A DNA stretch of 43,150 nt from Cryobacterium sp. Y11 (GCF_002929535.1 NZ_PJJO01000042.1:1-43150), one strand, 5' to 3'. Numbered from the stretch's first letter, positions 24,706 through 34,718 are shown. Notes: generated by a model not told the origin, from the sequence alone. A program made the numbers and translations.

Positions 24706-25049
24706 CCTTTACTTTTCTGAGACTGCACGGTGCCGGCCTCTCGGCGATGCCGTCGGTGCCTCATATGTAGAAGTGATTATGGGTAACCGACCAGGAGGTT
24801 ATGCGGCACAGTGACGAGATTCACCGCCTTACGAGATTCCTAGGCCCTACGAGGGCACCAGCGGCTGCGATGAGATGCACCTATTTTTAGGTTTCGAACG
24901 GAAAGACGCAGTGCAGTGCCCTGTAGGTGTCCGGTAGGGCTGCGAAGCGAAAGAAATTGCCGTTGATCGTTGCGGAGGCGTCTGCTGAACGACCTGCACC
25001 CAGCGTCCAGCGCATCATTGATGCGCGGGCTGCTCGCTAGAGTTGCCCG
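24706..25049. other. Intergenic, no supported gene
   Basis: About 345 bp. The right border of the resolvase-bearing insertion probably lies here, but I could not identify a terminal repeat. Confidence 0.4.
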
Positions 25050-26078
25050 ATGACCAACGTGCGATATCCGCGTGCTTTATCACTTGGCGATCAGATTTCG
25101 GTCCCAGCCCCTTCTATGGGGGTGCCTGCGAACCTGCACTCAAGACTTGATCGAGGGGTGCGCGACCTCGAAGCACGAGGCTTCACCGTGGTCGTGGGGG
25201 AATCTGCTCGGCGTGACGGTCTCGTTCCCGCTCCTGCCGCCGAACGACGATCGGAGTTAAGCGCTGCGTTCGCCGGCCCGGCCCGCGCGATTCTTCCTCC
25301 GTGGGGTGGCGAGCTGGCGGTGGAGCTCGTAGAGGAACTTGATTGGCAGGCGTTCGCCGCCGATCCGAAATGGTTTGTCGGCTGGTCAGATATTGCCACG
25401 CTATTGATGCCACTCACGATCACGACAGGTGTCGCGACCCTTCACGGGGCAAACCTGATGGACGAGCCGTGGGAGTTGCCAACGGAATTCCGCCGGTGGA
25501 CCGAGGTGGCGTCATTGTCAGCAGGGACGTCCTTTACACAGTTATCGGCGCCGCGACGGCGGTCGCGGCCGTGGGGCGCTTGGGCCGATGAGCCCCTTAC
25601 CCGCGATGCAGCTTACGAAGCGACAACTAGCTGGCGTGCGCTGGACAATGACCCAACTTCGCAAATGCATGGTCGCCTCATCGGCGGATGCCTGGAGAGT
25701 GTTTCGCTACTCGCAGGCTCGCCATTCGGTGACGTCTCCGGCTTTGCAGAACGCCATGCTCCCGAGGGCGTAATCGTCTACCTTGAAGTGTCGGGTGCAG
25801 AGGCTTCTACGGTGCTGCGCATGCTCTGGTCGTTGCGCTTAGCCGGATGGTTCAGACATGCCACCGGAGTTCTAATTGGACGCACGACCGCTCCCGGCGT
25901 TGAGGGCCTGAGTCAACGCGGCGCAATTGAGAGAGCGTTAGACGATCTGGGCATTCCCGTCATCATAGATTTCGACATTGGCCATCAGCCGCCGCAGCTG
26001 CCCCTCGTCAATGGTGCCCTTGCGGAGATCGAGCTGATTCAAGGACGCGGCCGCATCACCCAGCACCTTGTGCCCTAA
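25050..26078 (+). CDS. S66-family peptidase (LD-carboxypeptidase/MccF-like)
   Basis: 342 residues. The catalytic triad of the S66 fold can be read: S113 in VGWSDIATLL, E246 in VIVYLEVSGAE and H312 in DFDIGHQPPQLPLVNGA. The N-terminal GDQISVPAPSMG and the ILPPWGGELA loop are also typical. Members either trim the tetrapeptide of peptidoglycan during recycling or cleave peptide antibiotics such as microcin C (MccF). The length and the EVSGAE context are closer to the MccF-like branch, but this is a judgement. No signal peptide. Alone in its context. Confidence 0.9.
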   Translation: MTNVRYPRALSLGDQISVPAPSMGVPANLHSRLDRGVRDLEARGFTVVVGESARRDGLVPAPAAERRSELSAAFAGPARAILPPWGGELAVELVEELDWQAFAADPKWFVGWSDIATLLMPLTITTGVATLHGANLMDEPWELPTEFRRWTEVASLSAGTSFTQLSAPRRRSRPWGAWADEPLTRDAAYEATTSWRALDNDPTSQMHGRLIGGCLESVSLLAGSPFGDVSGFAERHAPEGVIVYLEVSGAEASTVLRMLWSLRLAGWFRHATGVLIGRTTAPGVEGLSQRGAIERALDDLGIPVIIDFDIGHQPPQLPLVNGALAEIELIQGRGRITQHLVP

Positions 26079-26480
26079 CCTGCTGCCGCCGTCACTCGAA
26101 AAGCGACACTGAGACGTGTCTTGTGACCTACCTGCCTCAAAACGGGCGGGTTCAGGCGGTGAGTGCAACACCCCGACCCCGCTCAGAACTGGTGCCGGCA
26201 CTGATTTCAATGCGCCAAAGAGCGATCACGGAATGCCGCCACAAAGCGATGAAAGTTACAGAGCAAGCAGCGCTCTCCTGGGGTCGTCCCGTAGAGGGTC
26301 CGGCTACTGGGACGTTGCGGCCGAACGCCGCTTTCTTCGGCTGGACTCCCATCTTGTGACGGCATCCGCGCGGCTCCTATCGCCGCGTACCAAAGCGTGC
26401 GAAGGTGAGGAGATGTCTCGTCTACGCCGGCCGTCGCCTTCGTACTGGGTATGGCTTAGAGTTGTGGGGTGTCCAGCTGG
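26079..26480. other. Intergenic, no supported gene
   Basis: About 400 bp. Overlapping frames in several phases have arginine-rich, non-family translations. Confidence 0.4.
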
Positions 26481-26921
26481 ATGAAAGTGGTCTGCGCTCT
26501 TGCAGCCGGCGGCGGCTTGGGGTTCCTGTCATCGGTGACGAATGAATGGGCGTCTGTGCTCACTTTCGTGTTCAATTCCGGTTGGGCATGGGCCGGAATA
26601 ATGGTGCTCGGTGGCTGGATGGGTGGGACGTGGCGTACAGCAATCCTGACCGGCATCCTCGCTGAACTCGCCGCTTGCACTGCTTACTTCGTTACCGACT
26701 CATGGCTCCGAGGAGAGCCATTCACCAGTTACGCACTTGAATTGTCCTACTGGTCACTCATCGCCCTGGCACTCGGGCCCGGGTTGGGACTTGTCGGTGC
26801 GGGCGCGCGCGGCCGCGGACTGGGAGCGTTACTCGCTGGTCTCGTCGTTCCCTTCACAGCGGCCCTGGAGATGGTCTCACCGTCCCTCGCAGCGGCAGCT
26901 GGTACCTCACTGTCGATCTGA
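26481..26921 (+). CDS. DUF6518-like membrane protein, 3' end close to an IS remnant
   Basis: 146 residues from ATG 26481 (or GTG 26469). Four hydrophobic segments: near 3-20, 33-50, 55-75 and 88-140. The beginning, GGGLGFLSSVTNE, and SGWAWAGIMVLGGWMGGTWRTAILTGILAELAACTAYF resemble the small actinobacterial membrane family DUF6518. The stop codon lies within 20 bp of the decayed IS element, so the C-terminus could be a product of the insertion. Function unknown. Confidence 0.65.
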   Translation: MKVVCALAAGGGLGFLSSVTNEWASVLTFVFNSGWAWAGIMVLGGWMGGTWRTAILTGILAELAACTAYFVTDSWLRGEPFTSYALELSYWSLIALALGPGLGLVGAGARGRGLGALLAGLVVPFTAALEMVSPSLAAAAGTSLSI

Positions 26922-26939
26922 TGGGTTTGAGAGCAACGA

Positions 26940-27974
26940 ATGTGCGATCGTCAGTCGCTGTCGAACCTCCCGCTCTTCCCGTCGCCAAGTCGTCACCGCC
27001 CCAGTCGCTCAGCCGTATTCGGCACGAGCGTCCGCCGGTGGTCCCTGACAACCGTCGTCGCGACCTGCTACCTGTTAGGCGTCTCGACCCGGCGGATGGA
27101 GAAACTCGTCGAGACCCTCGGCATCACCCACCTCTCTAAATCTCAAGTCTCGGAGATGTCGAAAGAACTCGACGACCACGTCGCCGACTTCCAAACCCGC
27201 CCCTGGACGGCGGCCCCTACATGTTCGTCGCCGCCGACGCCCTCGCGATGAAAGTTCGAGAAGGCGGCCGGGCCGTGAACGTGTCCGTGATGGTCGCTAC
27301 CGACGTCAACGCCGATGGCCACCGCGAGATCCTGGGCCTCCCGGTCGCTTCCAGCGAGGACGGCGCGGGCTGGTCTGAGTTCTTCCGCGACCTCACCGCC
27401 CGGGGCCTCACCGGTATCAAGCGCGTCATCTCTGACGCCCACGTCGGCCTGGTCGCCGCGACCGCGGCGACCCTGCCCGGGGCTGCGTGGCAGTGGTGCC
27501 AAATGCACTACTCGGCGAACCTGATGTCAGCGACACCGAAGAGCTCGCGGCCGTGAGTGAAGACGCTACTGCATACCGTTTATGACCAGCCCGATGCAGA
27601 CGCAGTGAATGCCCAGTTCGACCGGGTCCTGGACGCATTGGAACACAAGCTCCCGAAAGCGTGCGCATCTCGACGCGGCCAGGGCCGACATTCTCGCGTT
27701 CACAGTGTTCCCGAAAGAGCTCTGGAAACAGATCTGGTCGAACAACCCGAACGAGCGCTTAAATAGGGAGATCAGCCGCCAGACCGATGTCGTCGGGATC
27801 TTCCCTAACAGGGACTCGATCATCCGTCTCGCGGGAGCTGTCCTTGCCGAGCAACACGATGAATGGGTCGAGTCCCGCCGCTATCTCGGCCTCGATGCCC
27901 TGGCCAAATCTCAGGCCGTCGGGACCGCTATGCCCGAGGAGGTGGCTATCGAGATCTCTGCCCTCAGCGCCTAA
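26940..27974 (+). pseudogene. Decayed IS256-type (Mutator) transposase
   Basis: Homology continues through at least four reading-frame segments: VVATCYLLGVSTRRMEKLVE then a shift near 27210; MFVAADALAMKVREGG to WQWCQMHYSANLM; a shift near 27550; [25 protein letters not shown]; a shift near 27660; and [31 protein letters not shown] to the end. The N-terminus is missing. This is clearly older than the other IS copies in the window. Its end is 35 bp from the ydeP-type gene. Confidence 0.85.
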
Positions 27975-28009
27975 TCAGCCGAGGGATCACAGGGAAACCG
28001 AAACACCAC

Positions 28010-30331
28010 TCAAAAGGACTTGACCGGGGACTCCTGCTTCTGAGCAAGTTCCAGCCTGACGATGACGGCCTTGGATACCGGTGTGTTGCTGTCGTCGGCT
28101 ACTTTGTCCAGGGGAACAAGAACGTTCGCCTCGGGAAAGTACGTGGCAGCGCACCCACGGGCGCTGGGATAGGCAACCACACGGTAATTGCGCAGTACTC
28201 GCTGCGCGCCATCATCGTGCACGCCGTGAATGTCCACCTGCTGGCCGTCCTCCAAGCTCAGTTCAGCGAGGTCTTCCGGATTCACGAAGACCACATGCCG
28301 GCCTTTCTTGATGCCCCGGTAACGGTCGTCGAAACCGTAAATGGTGGTGTTGAACTGGTCATGGGATCGCATAGTCTGCAGGATCAAGGTCGCGGCCGGC
28401 CGGCCAATAAACTCAAGCCCGTTGACAGTGATCATGGCCTTGCCCGTGGGCGTGTGGAAAGTGCGCGAGTCTCGCGGTCCGTTCGGCAACACAAAGCCGC
28501 CATCCTTCCGGATTTTTATGTTGTAGTCCTGGCATCCTTCCACCACGTGCGAGATGTGTTCGCGGATCAGATCGTAGTCTTTCTCGAATCCAGGCCAATC
28601 AGCGTTGGTCTTCTCCCCGATCGTCGCCCGTGCCAAGCGGGCGATAATGGCAACCTCGGAAAGCAGGCCAGGTACAACCGGTTCAATCACGCCGAAGGAG
28701 GGATGCACCGCACAGACCGTGTCTTCAACCGACACGAATTGCTCTCCCGATGTCTGTCGGTCGACCTCGGTGCGGCCCATGGTCGGAAGAATAAGCGCTT
28801 CCTTGCCCACGACCGCGTGGGAGCGGTTCAGTTTGGTGGAGATCTGGACGGTCATGTCCGTGCCGTGCATCGCGGCTTCGGCGGCATTGGTATCCGCGAT
28901 CGCCCCGACCAGGTTGCCTCCCAATGCCATGAAAAATTTGATGCCGCCGTCACGCATGGACTGGATTGTCTTGACCGCGTCCACTCCATGATCAATTGGC
29001 GGCTCGAAGCCGAATTCCTTGCCGAGTGCGTCCATGAATGACTGTGGCATTTGCTCCCAGATACCCATGGTCCTGTCGCCCTGGACATTGCTGTGGCCTC
29101 GGATCGGGCAAGCGCCAGCGCCCGGCTTGCCGATGTTTCCGCGCAGCAGAAGCAGGTTGATGATCTCCTTGATCGTGGCGACCGCTTTCTTGTGCTGGGT
29201 TATCCCCATCGCCCAGGTGATGATGACCCTCTCAGCTTTCAGGTATCGGGCCGCCAACTCATCGATCTCGTCTATGCGCAGGCCAGTCGCCTCCAGGACT
29301 GCACCCTCGTCCAGCTCCGCGAGGTGCAGTGTGAACTCCTCCAGCCCTTCACAGTGCTCGTCAAGGAATTGGCGGTCCAGAACTGTTCCCGGGGTTTCGG
29401 CCTCAGCATCGAGCACCCTTTTGGAGACGGCCTGTAACAGGGCCATGTCCCCGCCCAGCCTGATCTGAATGAACTGATCGGCAATCTCAGTCCCGTGGCC
29501 GATGATGCCCTTGACCTGCTGCGGGTTCTTGTATCTTCTCAGTCCCGCTTCCGGCAGGGGATTTACGGCGACAATTTCCGCGCCGTTGTCCTTGGCTTCC
29601 TCGAGAGCAGTGAGCATGCGGGGACTGTTGGTTCCCGGATTCTGGCCCATGATAATGATCAGATCGGCCTTGCCGAAATCATCGTAGGCGATCGTGGACT
29701 TGCCAATTCCAATGGTCGGGTCCAAGGCCCGACCGGTTGATTCGTGGCACATATTGGAGCAGTCGGGCAGGTTATTCGTCCCGTAGCCGCGGGCGAAAAG
29801 CTGATACGCGAAGGCGGCCTCGTTGGACGCGCGACCGCTGGTGTAAAAGACAGCCTCATTGGGGGACTCGAGGCTGTTGAGCTTGTTGCCGACGATGGCG
29901 AATGCCTTGTCCCAGCTGATAGGCCGGTAGTGGTCCTCACCGGCTGGCTTATAGACAGGTTCAGTCAGGCGTCCCTGCGTGCCCAGCCAATACTCCGAAC
30001 GCGTGAGCAGGTCGCTGACCGAATGCTCGGCCCAAAAACTGGAGGACACGACAATGGGCGTCGCTTCCCAGGTGACGGCCTTGGCGCCGTTTTCGCAGAA
30101 CTCGAATGCCTTGCGATGATCAGGATCCGGCCACGCACAGCTCATGCAATCGAAGCCGTCCTTCTGGTTCAGAGACAGCATCGTCTTTCGCGTTCGATCC
30201 ACGCCCATATCCTTGATCGCCGGAATCATTGAGTGCAGCACACCGGGCATCCCAGCGGCCCAGTCCTTAGGCTTCCCAACTTCAATGTCGCTGTCTTGAG
30301 GTTCGTTCACCGGAGGGTTCTCGCGCATCAT
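28010..30331 (-). CDS. YdeP/FdhF-family molybdopterin oxidoreductase
   Basis: About 773 residues from ATG 30331 (GGGAAGAGAG upstream; a frame 14 codons longer lacks a ribosome site). It matches E. coli YdeP closely in motif order: GFDCMSCAWPDP with a third cysteine in FEFCENGAKAV, FYTSGRASNEAAF, PDCSNMCHESTG whose cysteine takes the place of the Mo-binding Sec/Cys of formate dehydrogenases, GAGACPIRGHSNVQGDRTMGI, and MRSHDQFNTTIYGFDDRYRG. No signal peptide, so cytosolic. YdeP-type proteins are linked to acid and stress resistance; the reaction is not established. A yrhK-like gene diverges from it. The accessory gene fdhD is absent here. Confidence 0.92.
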   Translation of the reverse strand: MMRENPPVNEPQDSDIEVGKPKDWAAGMPGVLHSMIPAIKDMGVDRTRKTMLSLNQKDGFDCMSCAWPDPDHRKAFEFCENGAKAVTWEATPIVVSSSFWAEHSVSDLLTRSEYWLGTQGRLTEPVYKPAGEDHYRPISWDKAFAIVGNKLNSLESPNEAVFYTSGRASNEAAFAYQLFARGYGTNNLPDCSNMCHESTGRALDPTIGIGKSTIAYDDFGKADLIIIMGQNPGTNSPRMLTALEEAKDNGAEIVAVNPLPEAGLRRYKNPQQVKGIIGHGTEIADQFIQIRLGGDMALLQAVSKRVLDAEAETPGTVLDRQFLDEHCEGLEEFTLHLAELDEGAVLEATGLRIDEIDELAARYLKAERVIITWAMGITQHKKAVATIKEIINLLLLRGNIGKPGAGACPIRGHSNVQGDRTMGIWEQMPQSFMDALGKEFGFEPPIDHGVDAVKTIQSMRDGGIKFFMALGGNLVGAIADTNAAEAAMHGTDMTVQISTKLNRSHAVVGKEALILPTMGRTEVDRQTSGEQFVSVEDTVCAVHPSFGVIEPVVPGLLSEVAIIARLARATIGEKTNADWPGFEKDYDLIREHISHVVEGCQDYNIKIRKDGGFVLPNGPRDSRTFHTPTGKAMITVNGLEFIGRPAATLILQTMRSHDQFNTTIYGFDDRYRGIKKGRHVVFVNPEDLAELSLEDGQQVDIHGVHDDGAQRVLRNYRVVAYPSARGCAATYFPEANVLVPLDKVADDSNTPVSKAVIVRLELAQKQESPVKSF

Positions 30332-30373
30332 GACCACTCTCTTCCCGCTTGTAACAGCAGCGACCAGAATCAA

Positions 30374-30723
30374 TCGTGCCGACCATATCAGGACTAACAG
30401 GTGCGCTCAGGCATAGCAACTAAAACGATTAAATTGCCAACCCCGACGCGAGTAGCCTGAGCGAATGCAGGCATTTATCGAACACTGTCACGTTGGGAGA
30501 CGAGACCGTGATTGGGCACTATGAAACGCGGTCGCGGCCAAAGGATCGCCATTCAAGAGGGTTGATTTGAAGTCCTTGCCTGATGTCGGGGAGCTTCCCT
30601 TCGGCCGGCTCGACTGGCACAACAACCGGCGTCTCCACAACGCTCTCGAGAGCGTTCCGCCGCAGGAATAGGTCAGCACAATCGGGTTGTCATCGCCCAT
30701 GAAAAAACTGAAGGAATCTCATT
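30374..30723. other. Divergent intergenic region holding an IS3 scrap
   Basis: About 350 bp between the oxidoreductase and yrhK-like genes. Apart from the IS3 remnant at 30561-30671 nothing was recognised. Confidence 0.5.
30561..30671 (+). pseudogene. IS3-family transposase, C-terminal scrap
   Basis: The frame ends KSLPDVGELPFGRLDWHNNRRLHNALESVPPQE followed by TAG. The DWHNNRRLH...VPP ending is the signature of IS3-family OrfB integrase domains. Only about 35 codons survive. Confidence 0.75.
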
Positions 30724-30945
30724 ATGATTCGCACCCTCGTCCAAGATTACGAACATATCCACACCACCATAGGCATCAGCGGCAACCTGTTGTTCGTCGT
30801 CGGCTCTGTGCTTTTCTTCAAAGCCTTTAACCACTTCTATACGCTTGCGGTCTGGCTGTTCGTCATCGGTTCAATCTTCATGTTTATCGGCGCGCTCGGG
30901 GGTGGCCTGCACCGAATGCTGCAGCGTCGCAACAATAGGGTCTAG
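30724..30945 (+). CDS. YrhK-like small membrane protein
   Basis: 73 residues with two membrane helices (about 15-32 and 38-60). The sequence HTTIGISGNLLFVVGSVLFF and the GSIFMFIGAL segment follow the YrhK domain, which in Bacillus lies beside a formate dehydrogenase-like gene; here it diverges from a YdeP-type molybdoenzyme, the same association. AAGGA lies 8 nt before the ATG. Function unknown. Confidence 0.8.
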   Translation: MIRTLVQDYEHIHTTIGISGNLLFVVGSVLFFKAFNHFYTLAVWLFVIGSIFMFIGALGGGLHRMLQRRNNRV

Positions 30946-31059
30946 GTGTTGTTCCCACGGTGGTTGTATGCAGCGTGGCTGGAGTAAAAAGGTGAGGACC
31001 TCCGGTATCGATTGGATTACCACGCTCAAGCCGATGCCACGGAGGCCCTCATCTCTTAC

Positions 31060-31418
31060 GTTACTCACGCCAACGCACCCCTGACGCCCGAGGGACGCCT
31101 GAAACTCGTCCAGCTCGTCACCCGCGACGGCTGGGCCCAAGCCCGCGCCGCGGAACCGAGCTCGCAGGGTATGCCGACGTCCAAACCGCCCTCGACACGA
31201 CGTTCTACTTCTGTGACCCGCACTCACCTTGGCAGCGCGGCAGCAACGAGAACACGAATCGCCTCCTGCGGTTCTGGATCGAGAAGGGCTCCGACCTCTC
31301 CACACACAGTGCCGAGGACCTACGCCGCACGGCCGCCAAGCTCAACCGACGCCCTCGCCCGACCCTCGACCTCGACACCCCGGGTCAACGACTCAACCAG
31401 CTGCTCCTCGCAGCCTAA
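31060..31418 (+). pseudogene. Chimeric scrap: IS481 N-terminus joined to IS30 C-terminus
   Basis: 31060-31155 encodes VTHANAPLTPEGRLKLVQLVTRDGWAQARAAE, the first helix-turn-helix of IS481 transposases. From 31158, in another frame, follows ELAGYADVQTALDTTFYFCDPHSPWQRGSNENTNRLLR to LLLAA and TAA at 31416, the intact C-terminal DDE part of an IS30 transposase. The two fragments meet directly, so one element inserted in, or recombined with, the other before both decayed. Confidence 0.85.
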
Positions 31419-31477
31419 AACACTGCGTTGCTCCGACGACTTGACTTTGCCCTGATTGAAACGCCAGTAGTCGCAAA

Positions 31478-31888
31478 TTACGGTGCCAAGCCGAGCTGTT
31501 CGAGCATGCCCTGTTGGTCGCTGCTACCCCACCGCTCGACAAGTCTCCCGTTCTCAAACCGGCTAATTTGCATGCCACGAACAGACATCCTTTTACCGCT
31601 AGCGGCGTGGCCCATGAGAGGGCCTTGGTGGGTGCCGGTGAGGGTATAAGCGAATGCGACGTCGGTATCGTTGGCGACGAGACGCTCAACTGCGATGTGC
31701 AGGTCTGGAAAAGCGGCAATCATCTCGCCAAAAAACGCTTTGTAACCCTCAGGACCAGGGCCTTGCCCAGGGGCAGGGTCGTTATCGACTGCATCTTTTG
31801 CCACGAGGTTGTCGAGAAGGTCGAGTTTTCCGCTGTTCACGGCGTCACCAAACTTCTGCTGGGCTGCGATATTCATTTCTTGACTCAT
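31478..31888 (-). CDS. SnoaL-like polyketide cyclase/ester cyclase family protein
   Basis: 136 residues in the NTF2-like fold. KFGDAVNSGKLDLLDNLVAKDAVDNDP, the FPDLHIAVERLVANDTDVAFAYTLTGTHQGPLMG strand pair and VRGMQISRFENGRLVERWGSSDQQGMLEQLG match the SnoaL-like branch often annotated as ester cyclase. Most such stand-alone proteins have no known reaction. GGAAGAGAG lies 8 nt before the ATG at 31888. It is a single gene between an IS scrap and the formaldehyde dehydrogenase. Confidence 0.88.
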   Translation of the reverse strand: MSQEMNIAAQQKFGDAVNSGKLDLLDNLVAKDAVDNDPAPGQGPGPEGYKAFFGEMIAAFPDLHIAVERLVANDTDVAFAYTLTGTHQGPLMGHAASGKRMSVRGMQISRFENGRLVERWGSSDQQGMLEQLGLAP

Positions 31889-32218
31889 GTGTTTACTCTC
31901 TTCCTAGACATTTACCGCGGCTGGGTTTGTATTGGCCACGGGTGATCATATGTCTGCAATTCTTAGAATGAAAAAGGCCGAACTGACCGCGTCCGATATC
32001 GAACACATATATAGGGTGGTCAGCTACGTGAAGCGGCACAGGGCACGGGGCACAGATTTCGACGCCGAGCACTCACGATGGCGATACTCGTGATGAACTA
32101 GGGAAATGACCCACTAAAAACGTAGCGGCAGGGGGAACTGTGAGGTCTGGTTCTCCCTGCCGCGCGCGCCGTAGTTTGGACCACAGAGGCTAGGTCAAAT
32201 GGGCCGCTAGGGGTTGGT
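31889..32218. other. Intergenic, no supported gene
   Basis: About 330 bp downstream of the formaldehyde dehydrogenase. It should contain that gene's terminator; no clean hairpin with U tract was recognised. Confidence 0.4.
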
Positions 32219-33361
32219 TTATTCGGGCTTGAGGATAACTTTGGTCCACCCGTCGGTGCGGTCGCCGAAGTTCTTGTAGGCGTCCGCGGCGTCACTGAGG
32301 GGAATCTCGTGAGAAACGATCCATGATGGCTTGGCTTTACCCACAGCTATCAGCTCGCGCAACTGTCGATTATATTTCTTCACCGGGCATTGGCCACTGC
32401 CAATGTTTATTCCCTTGAGCCACTGCAGGCCGTAGTCAATAGCAATCTTGCCCTGTTTGGCGTTCTCGTCGAAGCCGCCGGGATCTGCGGGCAGGAAAAC
32501 GCCAACAACACCAATTCCCCCGGTGATACGCACGGACTGAATCAACCGGTTCAGAGTCATGGCGGGATCTTCGGTGCCCTGTGCGTCGTGGGCCTGATAG
32601 CCCACGCATTCACAACCTCGGTCCGCGCCGATGCCCTTGGTCTGGTCCAAAACGAACTGAACCGGGTCCGTCTTCGAGTCATCAACGGGAATCGCGCCGA
32701 TTTGCTCGGCGAGGGCAAGTCGGTCTGGGCGGCGATCCACAACCCAGATTTTACTCGCGCCCTTAATCGACGCAGACAGGGCTGCCATCAGCCCGACTGG
32801 ACCCGCACCGTAAATCACTACTGTGTCACCGGGCATGACGCCGGCCATCTCGGTAGCGTGGTAGCCCGTAGGGAAGATGTCCGAAAGCATCACGTAATCG
32901 TTTTGCTTTTCTATGGCGTCTTCACCCAGGCGCAAGCAGTTGTTGTCGCCGTAGGGCACACGCAGCATTTGCGCCTGCCCGCCAGGATACGGCCCCATGC
33001 CCGCGAAGCCGTAGGCGGCGCCCGCGCCGACCGGGTCTGACTGAGTGGTCATGCAATAGTTAGTGAAACCGCGTTCGCAATTCTTGCAAAACCCGCAAGA
33101 AATATTGAACGGCAGAACGACGCGTTCGCCGACTCTTACCTTATCGACGCCATTACCGACCTCGATGACCTCGCCCATATTCTCGTGGCCAAACGTGCGC
33201 CCAGTCTCAAAATTGGTGCGTCCCTCGTACATGTGTAAATCTGAACCGCAAATATTCGTGGCCGTGATGCGTACGAGAACGTCAGTGGGACGTTCGATCT
33301 TGGCATCCGGAACTTCTTCAACACTGACCTTGTTGGGACCCTTATAAACGACTGCCTTCAT
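32219..33361 (-). CDS. fdhA: Glutathione-independent formaldehyde dehydrogenase
   Basis: 380 residues, zinc medium-chain dehydrogenase. Catalytic zinc: C38 (NICGSDLHMYEGRTNFETGR) and H59/E60 (GHEN). Structural zinc: C89, C92, C95, C103. The insertion ECVGYQAHDAQGTEDPAMTLN and GVFLPADPGGFDENAKQGKIAIDYG mark the Pseudomonas-type formaldehyde dismutase/dehydrogenase group, which holds NAD tightly and converts formaldehyde to formate without glutathione. The initial MKAVVYKGPNKVSVEEVPDAKIERPTDVLV resembles the alcohol dehydrogenase at 2401-3456. Formate could feed a formate-active enzyme; the YdeP-type protein nearby is a tempting but unproven partner. Confidence 0.92.
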   Translation of the reverse strand: MKAVVYKGPNKVSVEEVPDAKIERPTDVLVRITATNICGSDLHMYEGRTNFETGRTFGHENMGEVIEVGNGVDKVRVGERVVLPFNISCGFCKNCERGFTNYCMTTQSDPVGAGAAYGFAGMGPYPGGQAQMLRVPYGDNNCLRLGEDAIEKQNDYVMLSDIFPTGYHATEMAGVMPGDTVVIYGAGPVGLMAALSASIKGASKIWVVDRRPDRLALAEQIGAIPVDDSKTDPVQFVLDQTKGIGADRGCECVGYQAHDAQGTEDPAMTLNRLIQSVRITGGIGVVGVFLPADPGGFDENAKQGKIAIDYGLQWLKGINIGSGQCPVKKYNRQLRELIAVGKAKPSWIVSHEIPLSDAADAYKNFGDRTDGWTKVILKPE

Positions 33362-33841
33362 TTCTTTTCACTCCCTGATTTTCATGACCGTGAAACACGA
33401 ACGGTCCGTCTTCACTTTCGGAGGTGTTCGACTTTTAATACCCGGGCAGCCTCGAGCTGCCCGCTAGTTGTGCATACCTCGGCGAATTCAAGCGGTCGTC
33501 GCAACGAAGGGATGCATTCGTCGAGCGTGGAATGGGAAGCGAGGAGACACCATTGACCGCGATCGAGGCCACCTTTTCGGTCCCAAATACCTTTCCACCG
33601 AGATATCCGCGGCAGGTCAGTCGTCAATTAACGCGATCGACAGTACACGTGGCGCATCAGTCGGTCCATCGTTCCCGATGGCTGCTGCACGTCCTGTTCG
33701 ACGACACTCGGAATAGCCATCAGCTCTTGGGTATAGCTGAGTTCGGGACTTTTCTTCAGCAAGCGTTGATGAAAACCGCTCGCAGATCGCCGTAAATGGA
33801 GGACTCGGTGGGGACCAGCGGCGGCTTTGCCGAACCGCAGC
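33362..33841. other. Intergenic, no supported gene
   Basis: About 480 bp. Frames on both strands have no family features. It contains the promoter region of the formaldehyde dehydrogenase, without obvious hexamers. Confidence 0.4.
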
Positions 33842-34513
33842 TCACAGGTCTCCTGCGGATACGGCGGATTCCAACATTTCTATTGCTCGCTCGGTGGTAA
33901 GTACTACCCCGGCGATGTAGTTGAAGTTGGTTAGGGCGGCCGCATACCCGTCGCCGAGTTCAGGGTGCTGTGCGGCGGCGGTCGCGTCGGCAACGACGGC
34001 CACGTCAAATCCTTGTTCTAGCAGTTCACGTAGGTGACTTTCGATGCACAGGTTTGCTGACATTCCTGCGAGCAGAACCTTGCTAATTCCGCGTTTACGC
34101 AGCTGGAGCACGAGGTCGTTCTGCTCGGGCCCGTAGATCTTGTGGGGACTGCACACTACCGTCTTGCCGTCTTGCAGGAACGGTTTGTAGCGCTCTAGCC
34201 AGTCAGCTCCTGAGCCAGAAAATCCGTCAAGATCCAAGGGCCCCGGCCGATCGAACATGCCGATCTCGTGCATCATCTTTTCCAATGTTCCGCCGAATTC
34301 CCACTGGTGATCGTGGGGGAAATAATAATGCGGAGACACGAAAACCTCATACCCAGAGGTCTTGGCACTCACGAGCAACTGCTCAATGTGCTCGACGGTG
34401 TTATTCTCTTCGACGCTCTTACCGACCAGTTCCCAAGTCGCACCGGTAGGGCTGAGAAAATCGTTTTGTGGGTCCGTCAGCACGAGCGCTGTGGTGGATG
34501 TATCAAACAACAT
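33842..34513 (-). CDS. Isochorismatase-family cysteine hydrolase
   Basis: 223 residues. The fold's catalytic triad is visible: the early Asp in LVLTDPQNDFL (D15 region), a Lys in the KTVVCSPHKIYG segment, and Cys in LLAGMSANLCIESHLRELLEQGFDVAVVADATAA. The longer central part (HYYFPHDHQWEFGGTLEKMMHEIGMFDRPGPLDLDGF) resembles hydrolases acting on carbamoyl or amide substrates. AAGGAGA precedes the ATG. Substrate unknown. A single gene. Confidence 0.9.
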   Translation of the reverse strand: MLFDTSTTALVLTDPQNDFLSPTGATWELVGKSVEENNTVEHIEQLLVSAKTSGYEVFVSPHYYFPHDHQWEFGGTLEKMMHEIGMFDRPGPLDLDGFSGSGADWLERYKPFLQDGKTVVCSPHKIYGPEQNDLVLQLRKRGISKVLLAGMSANLCIESHLRELLEQGFDVAVVADATAAAQHPELGDGYAAALTNFNYIAGVVLTTERAIEMLESAVSAGDL

Positions 34514-34718
34514 AAAAATTCTCCTTCATCAAAAGTCACGAGTAGTGATGGCGTTGGGCGTGGTGACCTCCTAATGCGAATCGGATGAAATAGTTTCTGC
34601 AACCCTCTTCACCGTACCGAAGGCTAATCCAAGGTCAACCCGGGTAAGGAAAAACTCGCAGGAACAGGAAGGTACCTGTGCACGGAACCTCAGCAGCGTG
34701 AACAAGCGATGGGACGGG

